Part shown: one piece after another, positions 1 to 11,498 of the stretch | How the letters are laid out: each line of letters begins with the position of its first letter | How positions within the stretch are numbered: the first letter of the stretch is position 1 | Origin: Luzula sylvatica | Lineage: Eukaryota; Streptophyta; Magnoliopsida; Poales; Juncaceae | NCBI GenBank assembly: GCA_946800325.1 | Contig: CAMPEJ010000005.1 | Location: 124,001 to 188,000 of the forward strand | Reading direction: 5' to 3' | DNA: 64,000 nucleotides | Program-made: the position numbers and the translations under genes | Notes under the pieces: model-generated | What the model saw: only the letters and a program-made list of their open reading frames with translations | Told to the model about the DNA's origin: nothing | Database searches by the model: none

Positions 1-992
1 TACCACATAACATTTCACCAAAATTTACAAACACTAAGAAAGTTTGTTTTTCTATTCAAAACAATCTGTTTATGCTTTGGGGAGTTCAAATAACGTATTT
101 TGAGATCATTCGAATCGTATCTTTTACCACATAACATTTCACCGAAATTTACAAACACTAAGAAATTTTGTTTTTCGATTCAAAACAATTTGTTTATGCT
201 TTGGGTAGTTCAAATAACGTATTTCGAGATCATTTGAATCGTATATTTTACCACATAACATTTCACCCAAATTTACAAACACTAAGAAAGTTTGTTTTTC
301 GATTCAAAACAATTTGTTTATGCTTTGGGGAGTTCAAATAACGTATTTCGAGATCATTTGAATCGTATCTTTTACTACATAACATTTCATCAAAATTTAC
401 AAACACAAAGAAAGTTTGTTTTTCGATTCAAAACAATTTGTTTATGCTTTGGGGAGTTCAAATAACGTATTTTGAGATCATTGGAATCGTATCTTTTACT
501 ACATAACATTTCACCAAAATTTACAAACACTAAGAAAGTTAGTTTTTCGATTTAAAACAATCTGTTTATGCTTTGGGGAGTTCAAATAACGTATTTTGAG
601 ATCATTTGAATCGTATCTTTTACCACATAACATTTCACCAAAATTTACAAACACTAAGAAAGTTTGTTTTTCGATTCAAAACAATCTGTTTATGCTTTGG
701 GGAGTTCAAATAACGTATTTTGAGATCATTTGAATCGTATATTTTACCACATAACATTTTACCAAAATTTACAAACACTAAGAAAGTTTGTTTTTCGATT
801 CAAAACAATATGTTTATGCTTTGGGGAGTTCAAATAACGTATTTTGAGATCATTTGAATCGTATCTTTTACCACATAACATTTCACCAAAATTTACAAAC
901 ACTAAGAAAGTTTGTTTTTCGATTCAAAACAATCTGTTTATGCTTTGGGGAGTTCAAATAACGTATTTTGAGATCATTTGAATCGTATCTTT
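1..992 (+). repeat. 8-monomer HOR unit (992 bp), first copy
   Basis: Eight monomers in the order A (1), B (125), C (249), D (373), E (497), F (621), G with CAATATG (745), H (869). The next A monomer at 993 starts a new unit. The same eight-type order recurs at 4713 and 7070. The diagnostic is the CAATATG variant in the G monomer directly followed by H, whereas 10-monomer units have CAATTTG in G and then I and J before H. The D monomer at 373 has a private AAACACAAAG variant. The window edge cuts the array at an A monomer by chance, so this unit is complete. Confidence 0.85.
621..744 (+). repeat. Representative near-consensus monomer (type F)
   Basis: This unit carries the commonest base at nearly all positions and serves as a reference. 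In unit coordinates: TACCACATAAC at 1-11, CACCAAAATTT at 16-26, a 6-bp inverted repeat ACAAAC (27-32) / GTTTGT (42-47), GATTCAAAAC at 53-62, CTTTGGGG at 75-82, GTTCAAATAACGTAT at 84-98, and GAATCGTAT at 112-120. A 9-bp perfect inverted repeat pairs CGATTCAAA (52-60) with TTTGAATCG (109-117). CpG sites lie at 52, 94 and 116. Pentamer CAAAA occurs twice (19-23 and 57-61). About 36 of 124 bases are G or C. Frequent variable positions are 4, 5, 16, 18, 20, 42, 53, 56, 57, 66, 67, 82, 95, 101, 102, 104, 111 and 121. Confidence 0.9.
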
Positions 993-2232
993 TACCACAT
1001 AACATTTCACCAAAATTTACAAACACTAAGAAAGTTTGTTTTTCTATTTAAAACAATCTGTTTATGCTTTGGGGAGTTCAAATAACGTATTTTGAGATCA
1101 TTCGAATCGTATCTTTTACCACATAACATTTCACCGAAATTTACAAACACTAAGAAATTTTGTTTTTCGATTCAAAACAATTTGTTTATGCTTTGGGTAG
1201 TTCAAATAACGTATTTCGAGATCATTTGAGTCGTATCTTTTACCACATAACATTTCACCCAAATTTACAAACACTAAGAAAGTTTGTTTTTCGATTCAAA
1301 ACAATTTGTTTATGCTTTGGGGAGTTCAAATAACGTATTTCGAGATCATTTGAATCGTATCTTTTACTACATAACATTTCATCAAAATTTACAAACACTA
1401 AGAAAGTTTGTTTTTCGATTCAAAACAATTTGTTTATGCTTTGGGGAGTTCAAATAACGTATTTTGAGATCATTGGAATCGTATCTTTTACTACATAACA
1501 TTTCACCAAAATTTACAAACACTAAGAAAGTTTGTTTTTCGATTTAAAACAATCTGTTTATGCTTTGGGGAGTTCAAATAACGTATTTTGAGATCATTTG
1601 AATCGTATCTTTTACCACATAACATTTCACCAAAATTTACAAACACTAAGAAAGTTTGTTTTTCGATTCAAAACAATCTGTTTATGCTTTGGGGAGTTCA
1701 AATAACGTATTTTGAGATCATTTGAATCGTATATTTTACCACATAATATTTTACCAAAATTTACAAACACTAAGAAAGTTTGTTTTTCGATTCAAAACAA
1801 TTTGTTTATGCTTTGGGGAGTTCAAATAACGTATTTTGAGATCATTTGAATCGTATCTTTTACCACATAACATTTCACCCAAATTTACAAACACTAAGAA
1901 AGTTTGTTTTTCGATTCAAAACAATCTGTTTATGCTTTGGGGAGTTCAAATAACGTATTTTGAGATCATTTGAATCGTATCTTTTACTACATAACATTTC
2001 ACCAAAATTTACAAACACTAAGAAAGTTTGTTTTTCGATCCAAAACAATTTGTTTATGCTTTGGGGAGTTCAAATAACATATTTTTAGATCATTCGAATC
2101 GTATCTTTTACCACATAACATTTCACCAAAATTTACAAACACTAAGAAAGTTTGTTTTTCGATTCAAAACAATCTGTTTATGCTTTGGGGAGTTCAAATA
2201 ACGTATTTTGAGATCATTTGAATCGTATCTTT
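993..2232 (+). repeat. 10-monomer HOR unit (1240 bp), copy 1
   Basis: Order A, B, C, D, E, F, G, I (1861), J (1985), H (2109). J is recognisable by GATCCAAAAC and ACATATTTTTAGATC. The A monomer here has CTATTTAAAAC rather than CTATTCAAAAC, a private change. It is followed without a gap by two more units of the same order. Confidence 0.88.
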
Positions 2233-3472
2233 TACCACATAACATTTCACCAAAATTTACAAACACTAAGAAAGTTTGTTTTTCTATTCAAAACAATCTG
2301 TTTATGCTTTGGGGAGTTCAAATAACGTATTTTGAGATCATTCGAATCGTATCTTTTACCACATAACATTTCACCGAAATTTACAAACACTAAGAAATTT
2401 TGTTTTTCGATTCAAAACAATTTGTTTATGCTTTGGGTAGTTCAAATAACGTATTTCGAGATCATTTGAATCATATCTTTTACCACATAACATTTCACCC
2501 AAATTTACAAACACTAAGAAAGTTTGTTTTTCGATTCAAAACAATTTGTTTATGCTTTGGGGAGTTCAAATAACGTATTTCGAGATCATTTGAATCGTAT
2601 CTTTTACTACATAACATTTCATCAAAATTTACAAACACTAAGAAAGTTTGTTTTTCGATTCAAAACAATTTGTTTATGCTTTGGGGAGTTCAAATAACGT
2701 ATTTTGAGATCATTGGAATCGTATCTTTTACTACATAACATTTCACCAAAATTTACAAACACTAAGAAAGTTTGTTTTTCGATTTAAAACAATCTGTTTA
2801 TGCTTTGGGGAGTTCAAATAACGTATTTTGAGATCATTTGAATCGTATCTTTTACCACATAACATTTCACCAAAATTTACAAACACTAAGAAAGTTTGTT
2901 TTTCGATTCAAAACAATCTGTTTATGCTTTGGGGAGTTCAAATAACGTATTTTGAGATCATTTGAATCGTATATTTTACCACATAACATTTTACCAAAAT
3001 TTACAAACACTAAGAAAGTTTGTTTTTCGATTCAAAACAATTTGTTTATGCTTTGGGGAGTTCAAATAACGTATTTTGAGATCATTTGAATCGTATCTTT
3101 TACCACATAACATTTCACCCAAATTTACAAACACTAAGAAAGTTTGTTTTTCGATTCAAAACAATCTGTTTATGCTTTGGGGAGTTCAAATAACGTATTT
3201 TGAGATCATTTGAATCGTATCTTTTACTACATAACATTTCACCAAAATTTACAAACACTAAGAAAGTTTGTTTTTCGATCCAAAACAATTTGTTTATGCC
3301 TTGGGGAGTTCAAATAACATATTTTTAGATCATTCGAATCGTATCTTTTACCACATAACATTTCACCAAAATTTACAAACACTAAGAAAGTTTGTTTTTC
3401 GATTCAAAACAATCTGTTTATGCTTTGGGGAGTTCAAATAACGTATTTTGAGATCATTTGAATCGTATCTTT
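2233..3472 (+). repeat. 10-monomer HOR unit (1240 bp), copy 2
   Basis: Same A-B-C-D-E-F-G-I-J-H order as the preceding unit, exactly 1240 bp. B ends in GAATCATATC instead of GAATCGTATC, a change shared with the next copy, which suggests these two are the closer pair. The J monomer has a private TATGCCTTGG. Confidence 0.88.
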
Positions 3473-4712
3473 TACCACATAACATTTCACCAAAATTTAC
3501 AAACACTAAGAAAGTTTGTTTTTCTATTCAAAACAATCTGTTTATGCTTTGGGTAGTTCAAATAACGTATTTTGAGATCACTCGAATCGTATCTTTTACC
3601 ACATAACATTTCACCGAAATTTACAAACACTAAGAAATTTTGTTTTTCGATTCAAAACAATTTGTTTATGCTTTGGGTAGTTCAAATAACGTATTTCGAG
3701 ATCATTTGAATCATATCTTTTACCACATAACATTTCACCCAAATTTACAAACACTAAGAAAGTTTGTTTTTCGATTCAAAACAATTTGTTTATGCTTTGG
3801 GGAGTTCAAATAACGTATTTCGAGATCATTTGAATCGTATCTTTTACTACATAACATTTCATCAAAATTTACAAACACTAAGAAAGTTTGTTTTTCGATT
3901 CAAAACAATTTGTTTATGCTTTGGGGAGTTCAAATAACGTATTTTGAGATCATTGGAATCGTATCTTTTACTACATAACATTTCACCAAAATTTACAAAC
4001 ACTAAGAAAGTTTGTTTTTCGATTTAAAACAATCTGTTTATGCTTTGGGGAGTTCAAATAACGTATTTTGAGATCATTTGAATCGTATCTTTTACCACAT
4101 AACATTTCACCAAAATTTACAAACACTAAGAAAGTTTGTTTTTCGATTCAAAACAATCTGTTTATGCTTTGGGGAGTTCAAATAACGTATTTTGAGATCA
4201 TTTGAATCGTATATTTTACCACATAACATTTTACCAAAATTTACAAACACTAAGAAAGTTTGTTTTTCGATTCAAAACAATTTGTTTATGCTTTGGGGAG
4301 TTCAAATAACGTATTTTGAGATCATTTGAATCGTATCTTTTACCACATAACATTTCACCCAAATTTACAAACACTAAGAAAGTTTGTTTTTCGATTCAAA
4401 ACAATCTGTTTATGCTTTGGGGAGTTCAAATAACGTATTTTGAGATCATTTGAATCGTATCTTTTACTACATAACATTTCACCAAAATTTACAAACACTA
4501 AGAAAGTTTGTTTTTCGATCCAAAACAATTTGTTTATGCTTTGGGGAGTTCAAATAACATATTTTTAGATCATTCGAATCGTATCTTTTACCACATAACA
4601 TTTCACCAAAATTTACAAACACTAAGAAAGTTTGTTTTTCGATTCAAAACAATCTGTTTATGCTTTGGGGAGTTCAAATAACGTATTTTGAGATCATTTG
4701 AATCGTATCTTT
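3473..4712 (+). repeat. 10-monomer HOR unit (1240 bp), copy 3
   Basis: Same type order, 1240 bp. A carries GGGTAG and ends GATCACTCGAATCG; this combination recurs in the A monomer of the next (8-monomer) unit at 4713, so the amplification step crossed the boundary between 10- and 8-monomer units. B keeps GAATCATATC. Confidence 0.88.
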
Positions 4713-5704
4713 TACCACATAACATTTCACCAAAATTTACAAACACTAAGAAAGTTTGTTTTTCTATTCAAAACAATCTGTTTATGCTTTGGGTAGTTCA
4801 AATAACGTATTTTGAGATCACTCGAATCGTATCTTTTACCACATAACATTTCACCGAAATTTACAAACACTAAGAAATTTTGTTTTTCGATTCAAAACAA
4901 TTTGTTTATGCTTTGGGTAGTTCAAATAACGTATTTCGAGATCATTTGAATAATATCTTTTACCACATAACATTTCACCCAAATTTACAAACACTAAGAA
5001 AGTTTGTTTTTCGATTCAAAACAATTTGTTTATGCTTTGGGGAGTTCAAATAACGTATTTCGAGATCATTTGAATCGTATCTTTTACTACATAACATTTC
5101 ATCAAAATTTACAAACACTAAGAAAGTTTGTTTTTCGATTCAAAACAATTTGTTTATGCTTTGGGGAGTTCAAATAACGTATTTTGAGATCATTGGAATC
5201 GTATCTTTTACTACATAACATTTCACCAAAATTTACAAACACTAAGAAAGTTTGTTTTTCGATTTAAAACAATCTGTTTATGCTTTGGGGAGTTCAAATA
5301 ACGTATTTTGAGATCATTTGAATCGTATCTTTTACCACATAACATTTCACCAAAATTTACAAACACTAAGAAAGTTTGTTTTTCGATTCAAAACAATCTG
5401 TTTATGCTTTGGGGAGTTCAAATAACGTATTTTGAGATCATTTGAATCGTATATTTTACCACATATCATTTTACCAAAATTTACAAACACTAAGAAAGTT
5501 TGTTTTTCGATTCAAAACAATATGTTTATGCTTTGGGGAGTTCAAATAACGTATTTTGAGATCATTTGAATCGTATCTTTTACCACATAACATTTCACCA
5601 AAATTTACAAACACTAAGAAAGTTTATTTTTCGATTCAAAACAATCTGTTTATGCTTTGGGGAGTTCAAATAACGTATTTTGAGATCATTTGAATCGTAT
5701 CTTT
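4713..5704 (+). repeat. 8-monomer HOR unit (992 bp), second copy
   Basis: Order A, B, C, D, E, F, G (CAATATG, 5457), H (5581). B has the private end GAATAATATC, which reappears at 7310 in the 8-monomer unit at 7070. G has ACATATCATTTT and H has GTTTATTTTTCG. Confidence 0.85.
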
Positions 5705-7069
5705 TACCACATAACATTTCACCAAAATTTACAAACACTAAGAAAGTTTGTTTTTCTATTCAAAACAATCTGTTTATGCTTTGGGGAGTTCAAATAACGT
5801 ATTTTGAGATCATTCGAATCGTATCTTTTACCACATAACATTTCACCGAAATTTACAAACACTAAGAAATTTTGTTTTTCGATTCAAAACAATTTGTTTA
5901 TGCTTTGGGTAGTTCAAATAACGTATTCCGAGATTATTTGAGTCGTATCTTTTACCACATAACATTTGACCCTAATTTACAAACACTAAGAAAGTTTGTT
6001 TTTCGATTGAAAACAATTTGTTTATGCTTTGGGGAGTTCAAATAACGTATTTCGAGATCATTTGAATCGTATCTTTTACTACATAACATTTCATCAAAAT
6101 TTACAAACACTAAGAAAGTTTGTTTTTCGATTCAAAACAATTTGTTTATGCTTTGGGGAGTTCAAATAACGTATTTTGAGATCATTGGAATCGTATCTTT
6201 TACTACATAACATTTCACCAAAATTTACAAACACTAAGAAAGTTTGTTTTTCGATTTAAAACAATCTGTTTATGCTTTGGGGAGTTCAAATAACGTATTT
6301 TGAGATCATTTGAATCGTATCTTTTACCACATAACATTTCACCAAAATTTACAAACACTAAGAAAGTTTGTTTTTTCGATTCAAAACAATCTGTTTATGC
6401 TTTGGGGAGTTCAAATAACGTATTTTGAGATCATTTGAATCGTATCTTTTACCACATAACATTTCACCAAAATTTACAAACACTAAGAAAGTTTGTTTTT
6501 CGATTCAAAACAATCTGTTTATGCTTTGGGGAGTTCAAATAACGTATTTTGACATCATTTGAATCGTATATTTTACCACATAACATTTTACCAAAATTTA
6601 CAAACACTAAGAAAGTTTGTTTTTCGATTCAAAACAATTTGTTTATGCTTTGGGGAGTTCAAATAACGTATTTTGAGATCATTTGAATCGTATCTTTTAC
6701 CACATAACATTTCACCCAAATTTACAAACACTAAGAAAGTTTGTTTTTCGATTCAAAACAATCTGTTTATGCTTTGGGGAGTTCAAATAACGTATTTTGA
6801 GATCATTTGAATCGTATCTTTTACTACATAACATTTCACCAAAATTTACAAACACTAAGAAAGTTTGTTTTTCGATCCAAAACAATTTGTTTATGCTTTG
6901 GGGAGTTCAAATAACATATTTTTAGATCATTCGAATCGTATCTTTTACCACATAACATTTCACCAAAATTTACAAACACTAAGAAAGTTTGTTTTTCGAT
7001 TCAAAACAATCTGTTTATGCTTTGGGGAGTTCAAATAACGTATTTTGAGATCATTTGAATCGTATCTTT
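5705..7069 (+). repeat. 11-monomer HOR unit (1365 bp) with a duplicated F monomer
   Basis: Order A, B, C, D, E, F (6325), F (6450), G, I, J, H. It is a 10-monomer unit with one extra F. The first F has a 1-bp insertion (six T instead of five before CGATTC near 6371), making it 125 bp. B has GTATTCCGAGATTATT and C has CATTTGACCCTAATTT, so this unit is locally more diverged than its neighbours. Confidence 0.83.
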
Positions 7070-8061
7070 TACCACATAACATTTCACCAAAATTTACAAA
7101 CACTAAGAAAGTTTGTTTTTCTATTCAAAACAATCTGTTTATGCTTTGGGGAGTTCAAATAACGTATTTTGAGATCACTCGAATCGTATCTTTTACCACA
7201 TAACATTTCACCGAAATTTACAAACACTAAGAAATTTTGTTTTTCGATTCAAAACAATTTGTTTATGCTTTGGGTAGTTCAAATAACGTATTTCGAGATC
7301 ATTTGAATAATATCTTTTACCACATAACATTTCACCCAAATTTACAAACACTAAGAAAGTTTGTTTTTCGATTCAAAACAATTTGTTTATGCTTTGGGGA
7401 GTTCAAATAACGTATTTCGAGATCATTTGAATCGTATCTTTTACTACATAACATTTCATCAAAATTTACAAACACTAAGAAAGTTTGTTTTTCGATTCAA
7501 AACAATTTGTTTATGCTTTGGGGAGTTCAAATAACGTATTTTGAGATCATTGGAATCGTATCTTTTACTACATAACATTTCACCAAAATTTACAAACACT
7601 AAGAAAGTTTGTTTTTCGATTTAAAACAATCTGTTTATGCTTTGGGGAGTTCAAATAACGTATTTTGAGATCATTTGAATCGTATCTTTTACCACATAAC
7701 ATTTCACCAAAATTTACAAACACTAAGAAAGTTTGTTTTTAGATTCAAAACAATCTGTTTATGCTTTAGGGAGTTCAAATAACCTATTTTGAGATCATTT
7801 GAATCGTATATTTTACCACATAACATTTTACCAAAATTTACAAACACTAAGAAAGTTTGTTTTTCGATTCAAAACAATATGTTTATGCTTTGGGGAGTTC
7901 AAATAATGTATTTTGAGATCATTTGAATCGTATCTTTTACCACATAACATTTCACCAAAATTTACAAACACTAAGAAAGTTTGTTTTTCGATTCAAAACA
8001 ATCTGTTTATGCTTTGGGGAGTTCAAATAACGTATTTTGAGATCATTTGAATGGTATCTTT
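7070..8061 (+). repeat. 8-monomer HOR unit (992 bp), third copy
   Basis: Order A, B, C, D, E, F, G (CAATATG, 7814), H (7938). A has GATCACTCGAATCG and B ends GAATAATATC, both shared with the unit at 4713. F has TTTTTAGATTC and AACCTATTTTGAG; H ends GAATGGTATC. Its last monomer is also the first monomer of the 1736-bp duplication described next. Confidence 0.82.
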
Positions 8062-9762
8062 TACCACATAACATTTCACCAAAATTTACAAACACTAAGA
8101 AAGTTTGTTTTTCTATTCAAAACAATCTGTTTATGCTTTGGGGAGTTCAAATAACGTATTTTGAGATCATTCGAATCGTATCTTTTACCACATAACATTT
8201 CACCGAAATTTACAAACACTAAGAAATTTTGTTTTTCGATTCAAAACAATTTGTTTATGCTTTGGGTAGTTCAAATAACGTATTTCGAGATCATTTGAGT
8301 CGTATCTTTTACCACATAACATTTCACCCAAATTTACAAACACTAAGAAAGTTTGTTTTTCGATTCAAAACAATTTGTTTATGCTTTGGGGAGTTCAAAT
8401 AACGTATTTCGAGATCATTTGAATCGTATCTTTTACTACATAACATTTCACCAAAATTTACAAACACTAAGAAAGTTTGTTTTTCGATTCAAAACAATTT
8501 GTTTATGCTTTGGGGAGTTCAAATAACTTATTTTGAGATCATTGGAATCGTATCTTTTACTACATAACATTTCACCAAAATTTACAAACACTAAGAAAGT
8601 TTGTTTTTCGATTTAAAACAATCTGTTTATGCTTTGGGGAGTTCAAATAACGTATTTTGAGATCATTTGAATCGTATCTTTTACCACATAACATTTCACC
8701 AAAATTTACAAACACTAAGAAAGTTTGTTTTTCGATTCAAAACAATCTGTTTATGCTTTGGGGAGTTCAAATAACGTATTTTGAGATCATTTGAATCGTA
8801 TATTTTACCACATAACATTTTACCAAAATTTACAAACACTAAGAAAGTTTGTTTTTCGATTCAAAACAATTTGTTTATGCTTTGGGGAGTTCAAATAATG
8901 TATTTTGAGATCATTTGAATCGTATCTTTTACCACATAACATTTCACCCAAATTTACAAACACTAAGAAAGTTTATTTTTCGATTCAAAACAATCTGTTT
9001 ATGCTTTGGGGAGTTCAAATAACGTATTTTGAGATCATTTGAATCGTATCTTTTACTACATAACATTTCACCAAAATTTACAAACACTAAGAAAGTTTGT
9101 TTTTCGATCCAAAACAATTTGTTTATGATTTGGGGAGTTCAAATAACATATTTTTAGATCATTCGAATCGTATCTTTTACCACATAACATTTCACCAAAA
9201 TTTACAAACACTAAGAAAGTTTGTTTTTCGATTCAAAACAATCTGTTTATGCTTTGGGGTTTAGGGTTTAGGGTTTAGGGTTTAGGGTTTAGGGTTTAGG
9301 GTTTAGGGTTTAGGGTTTAGGGTTTAGGGTTTAGGGTTTAGGGTTTAGGGTTCAAATAACGTATTTTGAGATCATTTGAATCGTATATTTTACCACATAA
9401 CATTTCACCAAAATTTACAAACACTAAGAAAGTTTGTTTTTCAATTCAAAACAATCTGTTTATGCTTTGGGGAGTTCAAATAACGTATTTTGAGATCATT
9501 CGAATCGTATCTTTTACCACATAACATTTCACCGAAATTTACAAACACTAAGAAATTTTGTTTTTCGATTCAAGACAATTTGTTTATGCTTTGGGTAGTT
9601 CAAATAACGTATTTCGAGATCATTTGAATCGTATCTTTTACCACATAACATTTCACCCAAATTTACAAACACTAAGAAAGTTTGTTTTTCGATTCAAAAC
9701 AATTTGTTTATGCTTTGGGGAGTTCAAATAACGTATTTCGAGATCATTTGAATCGTATCTTT
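7938..9762 (+). repeat. 14-monomer duplicated block, copy 1 (carries the telomeric insert)
   Basis: Fourteen monomers plus an 89-bp net insertion, 1825 bp. It is a direct neighbour and near-copy of 9763-11498. Shared private variants prove the pairing: AACTTA at 8525 and 10350, AATGTATT at 8897 and 10722, GTTTATTTTT at 8971 and 10796, TGATTTGGGG at 9126 and 10951, and CAAGAC at 9571 and 11307. The first four pairs are 1825 bp apart and the last, downstream of the insert, 1736 bp. The A-like monomer at 9391 has CAATTC where the partner has CTATTC. Confidence 0.88.
9260..9350 (+). repeat. Interstitial plant-type telomere tract, (TTTAGGG)13
   Basis: Thirteen perfect, uninterrupted copies of the 7-mer TTTAGGG, 91 bp. 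TTTAGGG is the Arabidopsis-type telomere repeat of most land plants. The tract sits in the monomer starting at 9178, directly after CTTTGGGG (unit position 82). The monomer resumes at unit position 85 with TTCAAATAAC, so only two bases (AG) were lost and the satellite phase continues. The equivalent monomer at 11003 in the sister block has the intact GGGGAGTTC. The G-rich strand reads 5' to 3' rightwards. Four or more GGG runs make it capable of folding as a G-quadruplex. It is too short and internal to be a working chromosome end. Confidence 0.98.
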
Positions 9763-11498
9763 TACCACATAACATTTCACCAAAATTTACAAACACTAAG
9801 AAAGTTTGTTTTTCGATTCAAAACAATCTGTTTATGCTTTGGGGAGTTCAAATAACGTATTTTGAGATCATTTGAATCGTATCTTTTACCACATAACATT
9901 TCACCAAAATTTACAAACACTAAGAAAGTTTGTTTTTCTATTCAAAACAATCTGTTTATGCTTTGGGGAGTTCAAATAACGTATTTTGAGATCATTCGAA
10001 TCGTATCTTTTACCACATAACATTTCACCGAAATTTACAAACACTAAGAAATTTTGTTTTTCGATTCAAAACAATTTGTTTATGCTTTGGGTAGTTCAAA
10101 TAACGTATTTCGAGATCATTTGAGTCGTATCTTTTACCACATAACATTTCACCCAAATTTACAAACACTAAGAAAGTTTGTTTTTCGATTCAAAACAATT
10201 TGTTTATGCTTTGGGGAGTTCAAATAACGTATTTCGAGATCATTTGAATCGTATCTTTTACTACATAACATTTCACCAAAATTTACAAACACTAAGAAAG
10301 TTTGTTTTTCGATTCAAAACAATTTGTTTATGCTTTGGGGAGTTCAAATAACTTATTTTGAGATCATTGGAATCGTATCTTTTACTACATAACATTTCAC
10401 CAAAATTTACAAACACTAAGAAAGTTTGTTTTTCGATTTAAAACAATCTGTTTATGCTTTGGGGAGTTCAAATAACGTATTTTGAGATCATTTGAATCGT
10501 ATCTTTTACCACATAACATTTCACCAAAATTTACAAACACTAAGAAAGTTTGTTTTTCGATTCAAAACAATCTGTTTATGCTTTGGGGAGTTCAAATAAC
10601 GTATTTTGAGATCATTTGAATCGTATATTTTACCACATAACATTTTACCAAAATTTACAAACACTAAGAAAGTTTGTTTTTCGATTCAAAACAATTTGTT
10701 TATGCTTTGGGGAGTTCAAATAATGTATTTTGAGATCATTTGAATCGTATCTTTTACCACATAACATTTCACCCAAATTTACAAACACTAAGAAAGTTTA
10801 TTTTTCGATTCAAAACAATCTGTTTATGCTTTGGGGAGTTCAAATAACGTATTTTGAGATCATTTGAATCGTATCTTTTACTACATAACATTTCACCAAA
10901 ATTTACAAACACTAAGAAAGTTTGTTTTTCGATCCAAAACAATTTGTTTATGATTTGGGGAGTTCAAATAACATATTTTTAGATCATTCGAATCGTATCT
11001 TTTACCACATAACATTTCACCAAAATTTACAAACACTAAGAAAGTTTGTTTTTCGATTCAAAACAATCTGTTTATGCTTTGGGGAGTTCAAATAACGTAT
11101 TTTGAGATCATTTGAATCGTATATTTTACCACATAACATTTCACCAAAATTTACAAACACTAAGAAAGTTTGTTTTTCTATTCAAAACAATCTGTTTATG
11201 CTTTGGGGAGTTCAAATAACGTATTTTGAGATCATTCGAATCGTATCTTTTACCACATAACATTTCACCGAAATTTACAAACACTAAGAAATTTTGTTTT
11301 TCGATTCAAGACAATTTGTTTATGCTTTGGGTAGTTCAAATAACGTATTTCGAGATCATTTGAATCGTATCTTTTACCACATAACATTTCACCCAAATTT
11401 ACAAACACTAAGAAAGTTTGTTTTTCGATTCAAAACAATTTGTTTATGCTTTGGGGAGTTCAAATAACGTATTTCGAGATCATTTGAATCGTATCTTT
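9763..11498 (+). repeat. 14-monomer duplicated block, copy 2 (no telomeric insert)
   Basis: 1736 bp, exactly 14 x 124. It holds H (9763), a complete 10-monomer HOR unit (9887-11126) and A, B, C of the next. It is the sister of 7938-9762 by the shared private variants listed there. Its H monomer at 11003 ends GTATATTTT, as does the interrupted monomer of copy 1, identifying it as the exact uninterrupted counterpart. Confidence 0.87.

Noticed and set aside
9260..9350. A true chromosome end or fusion of two chromosome ends
   Set aside because: A head-to-head telomere fusion would show TTTAGGG meeting CCCTAAA; only one orientation is present. The satellite resumes in phase in the same monomer with only two bases missing, which fits local insertion better than fusion.
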